Program-made: the position numbers and the translations under genes | NCBI GenBank assembly: GCA_013816245.1 | Contig: JACDEU010000013.1 | Location: forward strand, 1 to 60,066 | Source of the DNA: Actinomycetota bacterium | Lineage (GTDB): Bacteria; Actinomycetota; Thermoleophilia; Gaiellales; Gaiellaceae | Reading direction: 5' to 3' | Length of the DNA stretch: 60,066 bases | Part shown: in pieces, positions 53,292-60,066 of the stretch | How positions within the stretch are numbered: position 1 is the stretch's first letter | How the letters are laid out: each line of letters begins with the position of its first letter | Notes under the pieces: generated by a model | What the model saw: only the letters and a program-made list of their open reading frames with translations | Told to the model about the DNA's origin: nothing | The model's database searches: none

Positions 53292-55835
53292 TTACGACCC
53301 GATCGCCTTCGCGCTGAGGTTCGCGGTCATGACCTCTTGTTGGCGTCCTTGCAGACCGCGGGTGTCAATCCACATCGGGTGCGCTACCCCGTCGCCAACA
53401 ACGAGTCCCGGGTAACTGCCGTAGCCGATGACATCACCAAATCCATAGATTCTCGCGTCCTCCCACAGAACCGATGCCCTCGCCGATTCGTTCGCAGCTC
53501 GGACAGGCGTCGTCCAGCGCCGCCCGTTAGATGAGATCGCGCAGACGAACCACGCCTGCTTGCGGCTCGGGTCGCCGGTCGTGTCGTAGTAGCACACCCA
53601 GAGTGTCGCGCTCGAAGGATCCACCGCGGAGACTGGCCAGAACTGATCAGCGGCTCCTCTCTTGAGTGGCCCGACGCGGCCGGCGTACAGCGGGCGTAGG
53701 TTCGTGTCAAAGGCGGATATGCGGACGCCATACCTGCCATTGGGTTCGACCGTGGAGTAAGTGACGTAGACCCGCTGGCGCGCGGTCACGACAGTGGGAT
53801 TCGGCCCGAGGCAGCGTGTCGCCTCGTTTGGGGTTGGATACTTCTGCGCGATCGCGCATGTGGTGGGGTCGTTCCAGCTTTCCAGTCGGAGCGGCCCAAC
53901 CTTACGGAGAACGAAGTGTCGTCCCGCGTCAGCTGATCGGGCGACCCAGACTCCGAGGCGAGTATCGACGCCTGCGACGTAGAGCGTTCCGTGCGCGTCG
54001 ACAGTCGCGCTAGCGAGTTTCGGCAACTTGAGTTCACGGCTGACGACGCGCGGCTTTGACCACGTGCGGCCTCCGTTGCTCGTAGAGCTAACAACGGTCG
54101 CGACGTAGGTTGGGCGCAGAAGACGCGACCAAACCACGTACATCCGGCCGTCGGGGGCGGCTACAAGTGCAGGCTTCGCATCAAAGCTGTCGTTCACGCG
54201 CGGTGTAACCACCGGCGTAACACGCCAGCGACCGCGTACATTCGAGCGCGACGCCACGACGAGGTACGGGGACGCGCTCTCATCCGTGCAGAAGGGATTG
54301 ACAACGAGAGCTACGTATTCGCGCCCGTCTCGTGCGATAGCGCTCGCGGGTTCGCCGCGTGCGCAGTCGTCAAGACCAAGGGAAGGACCAACGCCGGACG
54401 ACCAGGTTCGCCCACTATCGGTCGAGCCGTACACCCTGACCGTTCTTTCAAGAGAATCGTTCGAGGCAGCGAAAAGGAGATGCGGATGGGCGGGAGCAAG
54501 CGCGACCGTAACCTCGGTTTGCGCGCCACGGGCGCGAGAAACGTTCTGCACCTGCATTCCGGCCACGCGCCACGGACTGTGAACGTCACTTACCCCGAAC
54601 ACATATATGGCGCCGGCAGCAGCCGCGGTTACGAAAAGGATCGCGAGAGCTTCCGTTAGAAATCGGTGCCGACCTAGTCGGCGTCGGCGAATGCCGCTCA
54701 CCGCCCTCTCAATGAGCGGGAACTCGAAGCGAACCCTGGGTAGTGGTATTCGGGCGGCGCGTTCTGCGAAGCGGAGCTCAGGGAAAGTCGGTCGTGGAAC
54801 GGCGCGGAGAAGGCGTGCGGCGAAACGTGTCAGCGTGCGCCTTCTTCGCCGTGCGCGCCTCGGGGCTCCCTTCAGGCGTCCGGCGGGATCAAGAGCATCG
54901 CGAATACCGTCGCCGATGAAGTAGATCGGCACGATGAGAAAGACGATCGCGAGACCTGGGAAGACGATCCCCCACCAGTTGTAGAGGCCTTCTTGCGAGG
55001 CGCTGGCCATCACGTCGCCGAGGCTTGGCAGCCTTCGCTCTGTGTGGGAGGTGACGTATCCGCTGATACCGGCGCCAAGCAGGAACGCGATGGTCGTCTC
55101 GAGGATCACCGCGCTGACAGTCATCACCGTGGCGGCAACAGCGAGGGTCCCGATCGTGTTCGGAAGAACGTGCCGAGCGATGATCCGTACATCGCTCGCT
55201 CCGGCCGCGAGTGCCGCCTCCACATATTCCCTCTCACGGATTGAAAGACATGTCGCCCGCACCTGGCGGGCGACTGGCATCCAGAGGAGGCCTGCGAGGA
55301 GTAGAGCAACCCTAAAGAGGGTGTTCGCATGCAGATACGTGGCCGCGACAAGCAGCGTGACTAGTGGTGGCATCGTCAGGAGAACATCCGTGAGGCGCAT
55401 CAGAACGTTGTCTAGGAGACCGCCGAAGTACCCGGAGAGTGCACCGATAAGAGTCCCGATCGTTGTTCCGAAAAACGCCACGAAAAGCACGATTCGGACT
55501 TCGGTTCCGAGCCCGTGCAAGACGTCGCTGAAGTAGTCGTCTCCAACCTGATTTGTCCCAAAGGGGTGGCTCCAGCTCGGAGGACTGCTTAGCGCGTCAA
55601 TCGAAAGATGCTGGTAGGGGTACGGCGCTAGCTGCTTCGCCAGTAGCCCAACCGCGAATATGAAGCCGAGAATGACGAGGCTCGCAACGGCGAGGCGATG
55701 GCGAAAGAACCTATGAAATGCCCGAACCCAAAGGCTGCGCGGCTCCACGTCAAACGTGTAAGCGTCATAGAACTCGTCCGGCGAGGCAGCGCCGACGCTC
55801 ACGGGTGATCTCTTGGCTACGGAAGCCGACTCCAT
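53292..55835 (-). CDS. DppC/OppC-type permease fused to a sialidase-like propeller
   Basis: The 847-residue protein starts at ATG 55835 with GGAGGA upstream. The first about 330 residues are a DppC/OppC-type ABC permease: the N-terminal helix LAVASLVILGFIFAVGLLA, the HPFGTNQVGDDYFSDVLHG segment and the EAA-loop region EYVEAALAAGASDVRIIARHVLPN. A basic linker and another helix (ALAILFVTAAAAGAIYVFGV) follow. The last about 400 residues hold Asp-box repeats (STDSGRTWS, TSNGGRTWSKP, SADAGRHFV, SSNGRRWTTP) of a BNR/sialidase propeller, outside the cell. No DppB partner, ATPase or binding protein is adjacent. The fusion is unusual. Confidence 0.82.
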   Translation of the reverse strand: MESASVAKRSPVSVGAASPDEFYDAYTFDVEPRSLWVRAFHRFFRHRLAVASLVILGFIFAVGLLAKQLAPYPYQHLSIDALSSPPSWSHPFGTNQVGDDYFSDVLHGLGTEVRIVLFVAFFGTTIGTLIGALSGYFGGLLDNVLMRLTDVLLTMPPLVTLLVAATYLHANTLFRVALLLAGLLWMPVARQVRATCLSIREREYVEAALAAGASDVRIIARHVLPNTIGTLAVAATVMTVSAVILETTIAFLLGAGISGYVTSHTERRLPSLGDVMASASQEGLYNWWGIVFPGLAIVFLIVPIYFIGDGIRDALDPAGRLKGAPRRARRRRRTLTRFAARLLRAVPRPTFPELRFAERAARIPLPRVRFEFPLIERAVSGIRRRRLGRHRFLTEALAILFVTAAAAGAIYVFGVSDVHSPWRVAGMQVQNVSRARGAQTEVTVALAPAHPHLLFAASNDSLERTVRVYGSTDSGRTWSSGVGPSLGLDDCARGEPASAIARDGREYVALVVNPFCTDESASPYLVVASRSNVRGRWRVTPVVTPRVNDSFDAKPALVAAPDGRMYVVWSRLLRPTYVATVVSSTSNGGRTWSKPRVVSRELKLPKLASATVDAHGTLYVAGVDTRLGVWVARSADAGRHFVLRKVGPLRLESWNDPTTCAIAQKYPTPNEATRCLGPNPTVVTARQRVYVTYSTVEPNGRYGVRISAFDTNLRPLYAGRVGPLKRGAADQFWPVSAVDPSSATLWVCYYDTTGDPSRKQAWFVCAISSNGRRWTTPVRAANESARASVLWEDARIYGFGDVIGYGSYPGLVVGDGVAHPMWIDTRGLQGRQQEVMTANLSAKAIGS

Positions 55836-55997
55836 GTTCCAAGTCCTCCCCATGAAAGGCAGATGGGCCAAATTGTGACGGCGCTGCGGTATCACGGCAA
55901 TCATTGGCCTCCCTCTGCCAGAGAATGCGCGCTCATCGAGTAAGGGGAGGCTCACCCACGGCGAGGGCAACCCGCTCTGGGGCGAACGCTTGTTCGC

Positions 55998-56041
55998 TTG
56001 CACAGTCTGAATTCCGAGGCTAAACTTCTGATGCAAGAAGT
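55998..56041 (+). promoter_or_regulatory. Promoter and operator of the mazEF-ubiquitin-like operon
   Basis: TTGCAC (55998-56003) and TAAACT (56021-56026) are spaced by 17 bases, each matching four of six sigma-70 consensus bases. The inverted repeat ACTTCT-GATGCA-AGAAGT (56024-56041) overlaps the -10 box, a normal place for a MazE-type autoregulator. The first gene starts at 56075 after AGGAGGGG. Confidence 0.55.
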
Positions 56042-56074
56042 GCGATGTAAGAAATATGACTCAGGAGGGGCAGA

Positions 56075-56386
56075 ATGGAGAAACGGCAGCGCGCACGGGT
56101 GCGCGGTAAAGGCCAGATCACGATCCCGGCATCAGTTCGACGGTCTGCAGGGATCGAGGAAGGATCGACCGTCGAGCTGGAGTTGCGTCCGGAGGGACTG
56201 CTTTTGCGGCCCAGCTTGATCATCGAGGCCAACGACCTCGATGACGCATTCATTCGGCAGGTCATTGCCGAGACGACTGAGGGTTACGCGGCGCTTAGGG
56301 CCGATGACGTCGCTTGGAAGGCGGAGCTTGATGAACGGGCGACGTTGGATGGCTCCACCGCAGATGGGCTGGAGATCGAGCACTGA
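56075..56386 (+). CDS. AbrB/MazE-like antitoxin
   Basis: The 103-residue protein has an N-terminal swapped-hairpin AbrB domain (RARVRGKGQITIPASVRRSAGI, then EGSTVELELRPEGLLLRP) and a helical, acidic C-terminus that would wrap the toxin. ATG 56075 follows AGGAGGGG. It ends with TGA overlapping the ATG of the toxin gene by one base (TGATG). It likely represses its own promoter through the palindrome at 56024-56041. It leads the operon containing the ubiquitin-like genes. Confidence 0.85.
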   Translation: MEKRQRARVRGKGQITIPASVRRSAGIEEGSTVELELRPEGLLLRPSLIIEANDLDDAFIRQVIAETTEGYAALRADDVAWKAELDERATLDGSTADGLEIEH

Positions 56387-56748
56387 TGGCCGAACCGCTT
56401 TGGAGTCAAGTGTGGAACGTCGACTTCGGTGTTCCTGTGGGTCACGAACAGGGTGCTCGGCGGCCGGCGATCGTTGTGTCAGCAGATTGGTTCAACGAGT
56501 CAGCCGCCGAGCTTCACCATGTCGTGCCTCTTTCGTCAACGATCCGAAGTCTCGGAACACATTTCGCAATCGAGCCTCCGGAGGGTGGGCTCGATGTCCG
56601 AAGCGACGCGATGGTTGAGCACCTTCGGGCTGTCTCGCGCGAGCGTTTCCTAGACCAACGGGGGACGCTCGAGGCCGAGACCATGGGCGAGATTACTAAC
56701 CGCGTGAAGGTTCTCTTGCTCCTTCGCAACGCTAGAGCAAAGAGGTAG
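56386..56748 (+). CDS. MazF/PemK-family endoribonuclease toxin
   Basis: The 120-residue protein has the MazF/PemK fold: QVWNVDFGVPVGHEQGARRP with the usual loop arginine, AIVVSADWFNES, HHVVPLSSTIRS, and VMVEHLR-like VEHLRAVSRERF. The members cut mRNA or other RNA at short motifs. The preceding gene is the matching antitoxin. The stop is two bases before the start of the ubiquitin-like gene, which links both systems in one transcript. Confidence 0.87.
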   Translation: MAEPLWSQVWNVDFGVPVGHEQGARRPAIVVSADWFNESAAELHHVVPLSSTIRSLGTHFAIEPPEGGLDVRSDAMVEHLRAVSRERFLDQRGTLEAETMGEITNRVKVLLLLRNARAKR

Positions 56749-56750
56749 AG

Positions 56751-56999
56751 ATGACTCCGCAGACAATTCACATCCACATAAACCGACGCCCGATTTCGAC
56801 CGAGGCCGCGACGCTGACAGGGGATCAGATCCTCGGGCTCGGTGACTACGGGAATGATTACGACCTCTACCTTCTGCAGGGCGAGGGAGATCCCACTGGT
56901 GGACGGAAGGTGGAGCCGTCGGAGAGTGTCGCTCTTAAAAACGGCATGCACTTCCGTGCCATCCCGAACAATGCAAACTTCGGCGCGGGCAGCAGATAA
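56751..56999 (+). CDS. Ubiquitin-like protein (multiubiquitin family, single domain)
   Basis: The 82-residue protein resembles one unit of the multiubiquitin domain family: TIHIHINRRPISTEAATLTG, a GLGDYGNDYDLYLLQ middle, and ALKNGMHFRAIPNNANFG at the end. That end is followed by AGSR. Typical family units end in a similar FG, so the JAB protease in the operon may remove AGSR to free a glycine. Only one copy of the fold is present, unlike the tandem versions. It starts two bases after mazF and overlaps the E2-like gene by 29 bases. Its function as a protein modifier is inferred from the company of E2-like and E1-JAB genes. Confidence 0.8.
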   Translation: MTPQTIHIHINRRPISTEAATLTGDQILGLGDYGNDYDLYLLQGEGDPTGGRKVEPSESVALKNGMHFRAIPNNANFGAGSR

Positions 57000-57372
57000 C
57001 GATGTCCTCGAGGCCGATCTTCGGCGCCTCGAGGACATCGGGTTTGTGATCGATGTTCTCACCGAGCCCCCGCATGTTGGGATTGTCGTGCACGATGTCC
57101 AGCTGCCCCCTGGATACAGCAAGGACAAAACTCGCGTGCTCCTTCTTACGACGAACCTCTATCCGGCCTCCGCAATGGACATGTTTTGGGTCGATACAGA
57201 TCTAACGCTTACCGGAGGAGCGATCCCTGCTGCCGCCGAGTCGATTGAGCATCTGTTCGGGCAAAGCTGGCGTCGGTACAGCTGGCATAGGAACAATGAA
57301 TGGCGGCCTGGGCGTGACGACATAGTCGGACACTTCGAGTTCGCACTGGCCCGTTTGCAGCGCCCGCAGTGA
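56971..57372 (+). CDS. E2-like protein (prokaryotic E2 family E type)
   Basis: The 133-residue protein starts at ATG 56971. Its order of segments (VLLLTTNLYPASAMDMFWVD, then AAESIEHLFGQSWRRYSWHR and NEWRPGRDDIVGHFEFALARL) matches the prokaryotic E2 family E group known beside multiubiquitin and E1 genes. It contains no cysteine at all, so it cannot form the usual E2 thioester. It might bind and position the ubiquitin-like protein, or use another residue such as a histidine. It overlaps the next gene as GTGA. Confidence 0.78.
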   Translation: MQTSARAADNDVLEADLRRLEDIGFVIDVLTEPPHVGIVVHDVQLPPGYSKDKTRVLLLTTNLYPASAMDMFWVDTDLTLTGGAIPAAAESIEHLFGQSWRRYSWHRNNEWRPGRDDIVGHFEFALARLQRPQ

Positions 57373-58733
57373 CGGTCTATCTCGCAATCGACGCCGATAG
57401 GGCACGCACGATCGCGGAGGACCTCCTCGTCGAATCGCCACGCGAAGCCGGAGGCTTTTACGCCCTCGCGGCGATTCGACGCGGCCAGCGAATGCGCCTC
57501 CTCCTTGGAGAGCGGTTCGAGGTTGAATCTCACTGGGATCGTCAAGACGTGGATCTGCTCACGCCAAATGGTCAGTCGATTTCAGCGGCCGTGTCCTGTT
57601 CCAACTCTGCCGGAACAGGACTCGCTTTCGTCCACACGCACCCATTCGACGACCGACCGCCGTCGCTGAGCGCCATTGATCGTCGCACCGCGGCGCGGCT
57701 GGGGCGGGCGTTCAGCGACCTAATCGACGGGCCGTTCGCGGCGCTCGTCGTCGCTCCCGGAGGCTGGGGCGGCGCGTTCGTTACCGCCCAGGGTGACCTT
57801 CGTGAGATCGAGCGCATCGCGCTTGTCGGTCGAAAGCTTTCCGTGCAGGCAGGACGACGGCAAGGGCGATCGCGAGGTATCGCATTCGATGATCGGCAAC
57901 GGCGCGCACTAGGCGAGGCGTCCAGCGCGCAGCTTAGAAGCATGCACGTGACGATCGTCGGAGTCGGCGGAACCGGATCGCCAGCCGCCGAAATTCTGGC
58001 ACGTATGGGAGTAGGGCGCCTCACGCTGATCGATCCGGACATCGTCGAACATTCGAACGTTCCACGGATCTTTGGTGCGGCTGCGTCCGATGTACTTCAG
58101 AGCCGAGCGAAAGTGGATGTAGTAGGAGATAGTGTGCGACGACTCGGCCTCGGTGTAGATGTCTTAAGTGTCCGCGGCGATATTCGCGACGTCGTTCTGC
58201 AAGAGCACCTTCTTTCTGCAGATGTAGTCGTTGGTGCGACGGACAATCATTCGAGTCGCGCGGTGATGACCGAGCTCGCCGTCAAAGCGGGACTAACGTT
58301 CATCGATATGGGCGTCAGGGTCGGCGTGCGACGCAACGGTGACCTTGATTCGCTTCTGCTTGAACGGCGAATTCAGGTTCCAGGTGGTCCCTGTCTCTGG
58401 TGTTGGGGAAGGCTGGATCCTTCGCGAATCGCGGAGGAGCTTCTACCCGCGGACCGAAAGGAGCGACTAATGGCCGAGGGATACGTCACTGGCTCCGCGG
58501 AAGCACCTGAGCCGAGTGTCACAGCTCTGACTGCGTCCGCTGGCGCTATCGCCTCATCGGGCCTTCTCGCTTTGCTGGCTGGCGCCCTGGCGCATCAACC
58601 ATTGGCAGTCCAGATCGACACTTTGAGCGGCTTGGGCGCTCGGATTAGCGGGGAGGACCCTGATCCCGACTGCATTTGCCGGAAATGGAAAAGCACCTGG
58701 TTTGAGCCTGCCGGGTATAAGGTCGGAGCGTGA
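57369..58733 (+). CDS. JAB-E1 fusion (deubiquitinase-like plus ThiF-type activating enzyme)
   Basis: The 454-residue protein has an N-terminal JAB/MPN metalloprotease: Glu26 in REAGGF, H89 and H91 in FVHTHPFDD, and S101 and D104 in SAIDRRT. This is followed by a ThiF/E1 domain with VGVGGTGSPAAEILARMGVG (about residues 195-214), LIDPDIVEHSNVPR and VVVGATDNHSSR. Cysteines in PCLWCWG and DPDCICRKW form a probable zinc tetrad. No other E1-domain cysteine can serve as thioester residue. It would adenylate the ubiquitin-like protein and remove it or trim its precursor. GTG 57369 overlaps the E2 stop. Confidence 0.88.
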   Translation: MTVYLAIDADRARTIAEDLLVESPREAGGFYALAAIRRGQRMRLLLGERFEVESHWDRQDVDLLTPNGQSISAAVSCSNSAGTGLAFVHTHPFDDRPPSLSAIDRRTAARLGRAFSDLIDGPFAALVVAPGGWGGAFVTAQGDLREIERIALVGRKLSVQAGRRQGRSRGIAFDDRQRRALGEASSAQLRSMHVTIVGVGGTGSPAAEILARMGVGRLTLIDPDIVEHSNVPRIFGAAASDVLQSRAKVDVVGDSVRRLGLGVDVLSVRGDIRDVVLQEHLLSADVVVGATDNHSSRAVMTELAVKAGLTFIDMGVRVGVRRNGDLDSLLLERRIQVPGGPCLWCWGRLDPSRIAEELLPADRKERLMAEGYVTGSAEAPEPSVTALTASAGAIASSGLLALLAGALAHQPLAVQIDTLSGLGARISGEDPDPDCICRKWKSTWFEPAGYKVGA

Positions 58734-58891
58734 CGGACAAGAAGAAGAAGGGGGCTGAAGCGAGGGAGACGTATTGGTCGGTCGAACCGATCAAACGCTT
58801 CGAGATCTCCTATAAGGAGACGCCGCCGTCGGAAAAGCTCCCTCAGAGACGCAAGACACGGCGTCAACGGCGGCGACCTCCGTCGGAATAG
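58730..58891 (+). CDS. Small basic protein at the end of the ubiquitin-like operon
   Basis: GTG 58730 overlaps the E1 stop as GTGA and opens a 53-residue frame to TAG 58889-58891. The sequence starts TDKKKKGAEARETYWSVEPI, has a short middle KRFEISYKETPPSEKLP and ends very basic (QRRKTRRQRRRPPSE). It has no cysteine. No family is known to me. The overlap and place strongly suggest it is a real part of the operon, perhaps a target, adaptor or nucleic-acid-binding partner. Confidence 0.6.
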   Translation: MTDKKKKGAEARETYWSVEPIKRFEISYKETPPSEKLPQRRKTRRQRRRPPSE

Positions 58892-58897
58892 CGTCGT

Positions 58898-59320
58898 TCA
58901 CAGATTGCGGACCACGACGAAACGGCTTGCTTGCCACTCCCGCTCGGCCGCGGAATCAAGCTGGTCGCGTATGTAAACGGCGAGTTCCATCTCAACCTCG
59001 TCGACCGCACCGATCTGTGCAGCGAAAGTAAGGACGCGCGTTCGCGGGACGGGAAAATCGGGATCCGGCGGCGGAAGTTCGAGGACCCACGCCTCGATTG
59101 CATGGTCTTCGTCGTCGCGGTCGACTGGCTCCCCTACGAGCTCGACTTCAAAGATGCCTGCCTCTTGGTTCTCGAAGCTGATCTCGATTACTCCACCGAA
59201 CTCACAGATCATTGGCAGGGTTCCGACGAAGAAGCCGTCCGCAAGCCGGCCTACGTCGACTCTGCGGCCGCCCGCGTCCGCAGCGGGAGGATCCTCGGTG
59301 AGAATGAAGTCGACGAACAT
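58898..59320 (-). CDS. Hypothetical protein
   Basis: The 140-residue protein starts at ATG 59320 (MFVDFILTEDPPAADAGG); an ATG at 59485 would add a weaker 55-residue leader. It is acidic, with beta-like segments (GGVIEISFENQEAGIFEVEL) and a final VEMELAVYIRDQLDSAAEREW, ASRFVVVRN. It is convergent with the ubiquitin-like operon, seven bases apart. No function is recognised. Confidence 0.5.
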   Translation of the reverse strand: MFVDFILTEDPPAADAGGRRVDVGRLADGFFVGTLPMICEFGGVIEISFENQEAGIFEVELVGEPVDRDDEDHAIEAWVLELPPPDPDFPVPRTRVLTFAAQIGAVDEVEMELAVYIRDQLDSAAEREWQASRFVVVRNL

Positions 59321-59423
59321 TGAACCGCAGTCAAGGCAAGAATAAGCCGAGACCGGGACGCCATACTTAGGAGCCGGCGAGGCAGCGGTGCTTTCAAGCT
59401 GCGGACGGGGGCCTGGCCAGCGG

Positions 59424-59801
59424 ATGGAGATCCGTCGCCGGATCCGCGAACTCGCAAGCGAGAGGTCCAAGCCGATCGAGTCCATTCAGGAGCATCAGGC
59501 GCTGCTCGGTCGTGTCGTCAACGAGGAGGCGACACTAAAGGCCGTACACCATCTGATCCGCGCCGTTGGCGACGGCGTCGCTTGGCGCGCGCTGAGCTAC
59601 GACCGACGCGCCTTCAACGTGCTCGGCGACGGCGAACGTGTTGGCCATCTGGCCTACGGAATTGGTCGCGACGCCGAGCTGACCGCGCTCGCCGCCCTCT
59701 GGGAGAACGAGCGGGCGTTCGCAATCCACAACGACATGACTAACGGCCTGCGTCATGGCGACCAAGCGCTATCCGGGATGCCGACGGCGACGTCCAAGTG
59801 A
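59424..59801 (+). CDS. Hypothetical protein, first of an overlapping pair
   Basis: The 125-residue protein starts at ATG 59424 (MEIRRRIRELASERSKPIES) and is mixed helical and beta, with ATLKAVHHLIRAVGDGVAWR, FNVLGDGERVGHLAYGIGRD and FAIHNDMTNGLRHGDQALS. The stop overlaps the next GTG as GTGA. No ribosome-binding site is clear. No family is recognised. Confidence 0.5.
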   Translation: MEIRRRIRELASERSKPIESIQEHQALLGRVVNEEATLKAVHHLIRAVGDGVAWRALSYDRRAFNVLGDGERVGHLAYGIGRDAELTALAALWENERAFAIHNDMTNGLRHGDQALSGMPTATSK

Positions 59802-59977
59802 CGATTTACGAAGTCACGGCTGGGAGCTCCCAAGACGATGCGCAGCTCCGACGGCTTGAGCGGGCGATCGAGCTACTGCAAACGCATATCGGCCCGACCG
59901 GCGGAAACGACGGCGGCATTCTCGGAGTAATGCCGGTGTTGGCGCGCTACGAGACGTTCCTTTCTAGGCCCGCCTAA
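59798..59977 (+). CDS. Small hypothetical protein, second of the pair
   Basis: GTG 59798 opens a 59-residue frame to TAA 59975-59977. It contains a helix rich in charged residues (DDAQLRRLERAIELLQTHIG) and a glycine-rich loop (TGGNDGGILG). It is coupled by a 4-base overlap to the gene before it. After it, bases 59978-60066 hold nothing recognised. Confidence 0.45.
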   Translation: MTIYEVTAGSSQDDAQLRRLERAIELLQTHIGPTGGNDGGILGVMPVLARYETFLSRPA

Positions 59978-60066
59978 ACAGGCTCGCTGGAGAAGATGAA
60001 GCTCTGGGCGTCTAGCCGAAAAACCTAGTGCCGATAGCGTGCGCTTCTTAGGCTTCTTGCGTATGG

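Overview
The window reads as chromosome from a GC-rich actinobacterium, most likely of the Thermoleophilia (Gaiellales/Solirubrobacterales-like). This is inferred from the fused PafBC regulator, the fused SecDF, a decaprenyl-phosphate phosphoribosyltransferase-like UbiA protein, many GTG starts, frequent 4-base start/stop overlaps and very few spacers. No rRNA or tRNA gene was recognised.

Bases 1 to about 28,580 are compact, core-type chromosome. They hold an MDR-type oxidoreductase, queG, a GAF-type histidine kinase, a PafBC fusion, zinc-ribbon/SPOR-like envelope proteins, an acyl-CoA block (aldehyde dehydrogenase, thiolase, methyltransferase, 3-hydroxyacyl-CoA dehydrogenase), a two-component pair, a UbiA-family transferase, a queA-GNAT-tgt-yajC-secDF run, an MprF-like lipid aminoacyltransferase and a UbiB-family kinase. 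Three queuosine genes (queG, queA, tgt) lie in this half. A RAYT-type transposase gene and two matching 35-base palindromes form a likely REP/RAYT pair.

At about 28,583 a response-regulator gene breaks off and an accessory island begins, which continues to the end of the window. It contains transposases and layered insertion sequences: an IS3 element with inverted repeats and a 3-base target duplication, a broken IS110 element, and a nested second IS110/IS1111-like element. It also holds gene stumps (Rhs, P-loop ATPase, phospholipase C-like, ABC exporter, IS5), an AbiEi/AbiEii pair, a winged-helix plus PLD-like pair, a possible PD-(D/E)XK protein, and a 2,018-residue secreted Rhs toxin overlapping a DUF4304-like immunity gene. 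Further on are a patatin-like membrane protein and an unusual ABC permease fused to a sialidase-like propeller.

The most interesting locus is 55,998-58,891. One promoter-like sequence with an overlapping inverted repeat precedes mazE-mazF-like genes. These run without a real gap into a ubiquitin-like protein, an E2-like protein without any cysteine, a JAB-E1 fusion and a 53-residue basic protein. The arrangement suggests a ubiquitin-like modification system transcribed with, and possibly controlled by, a toxin-antitoxin pair.
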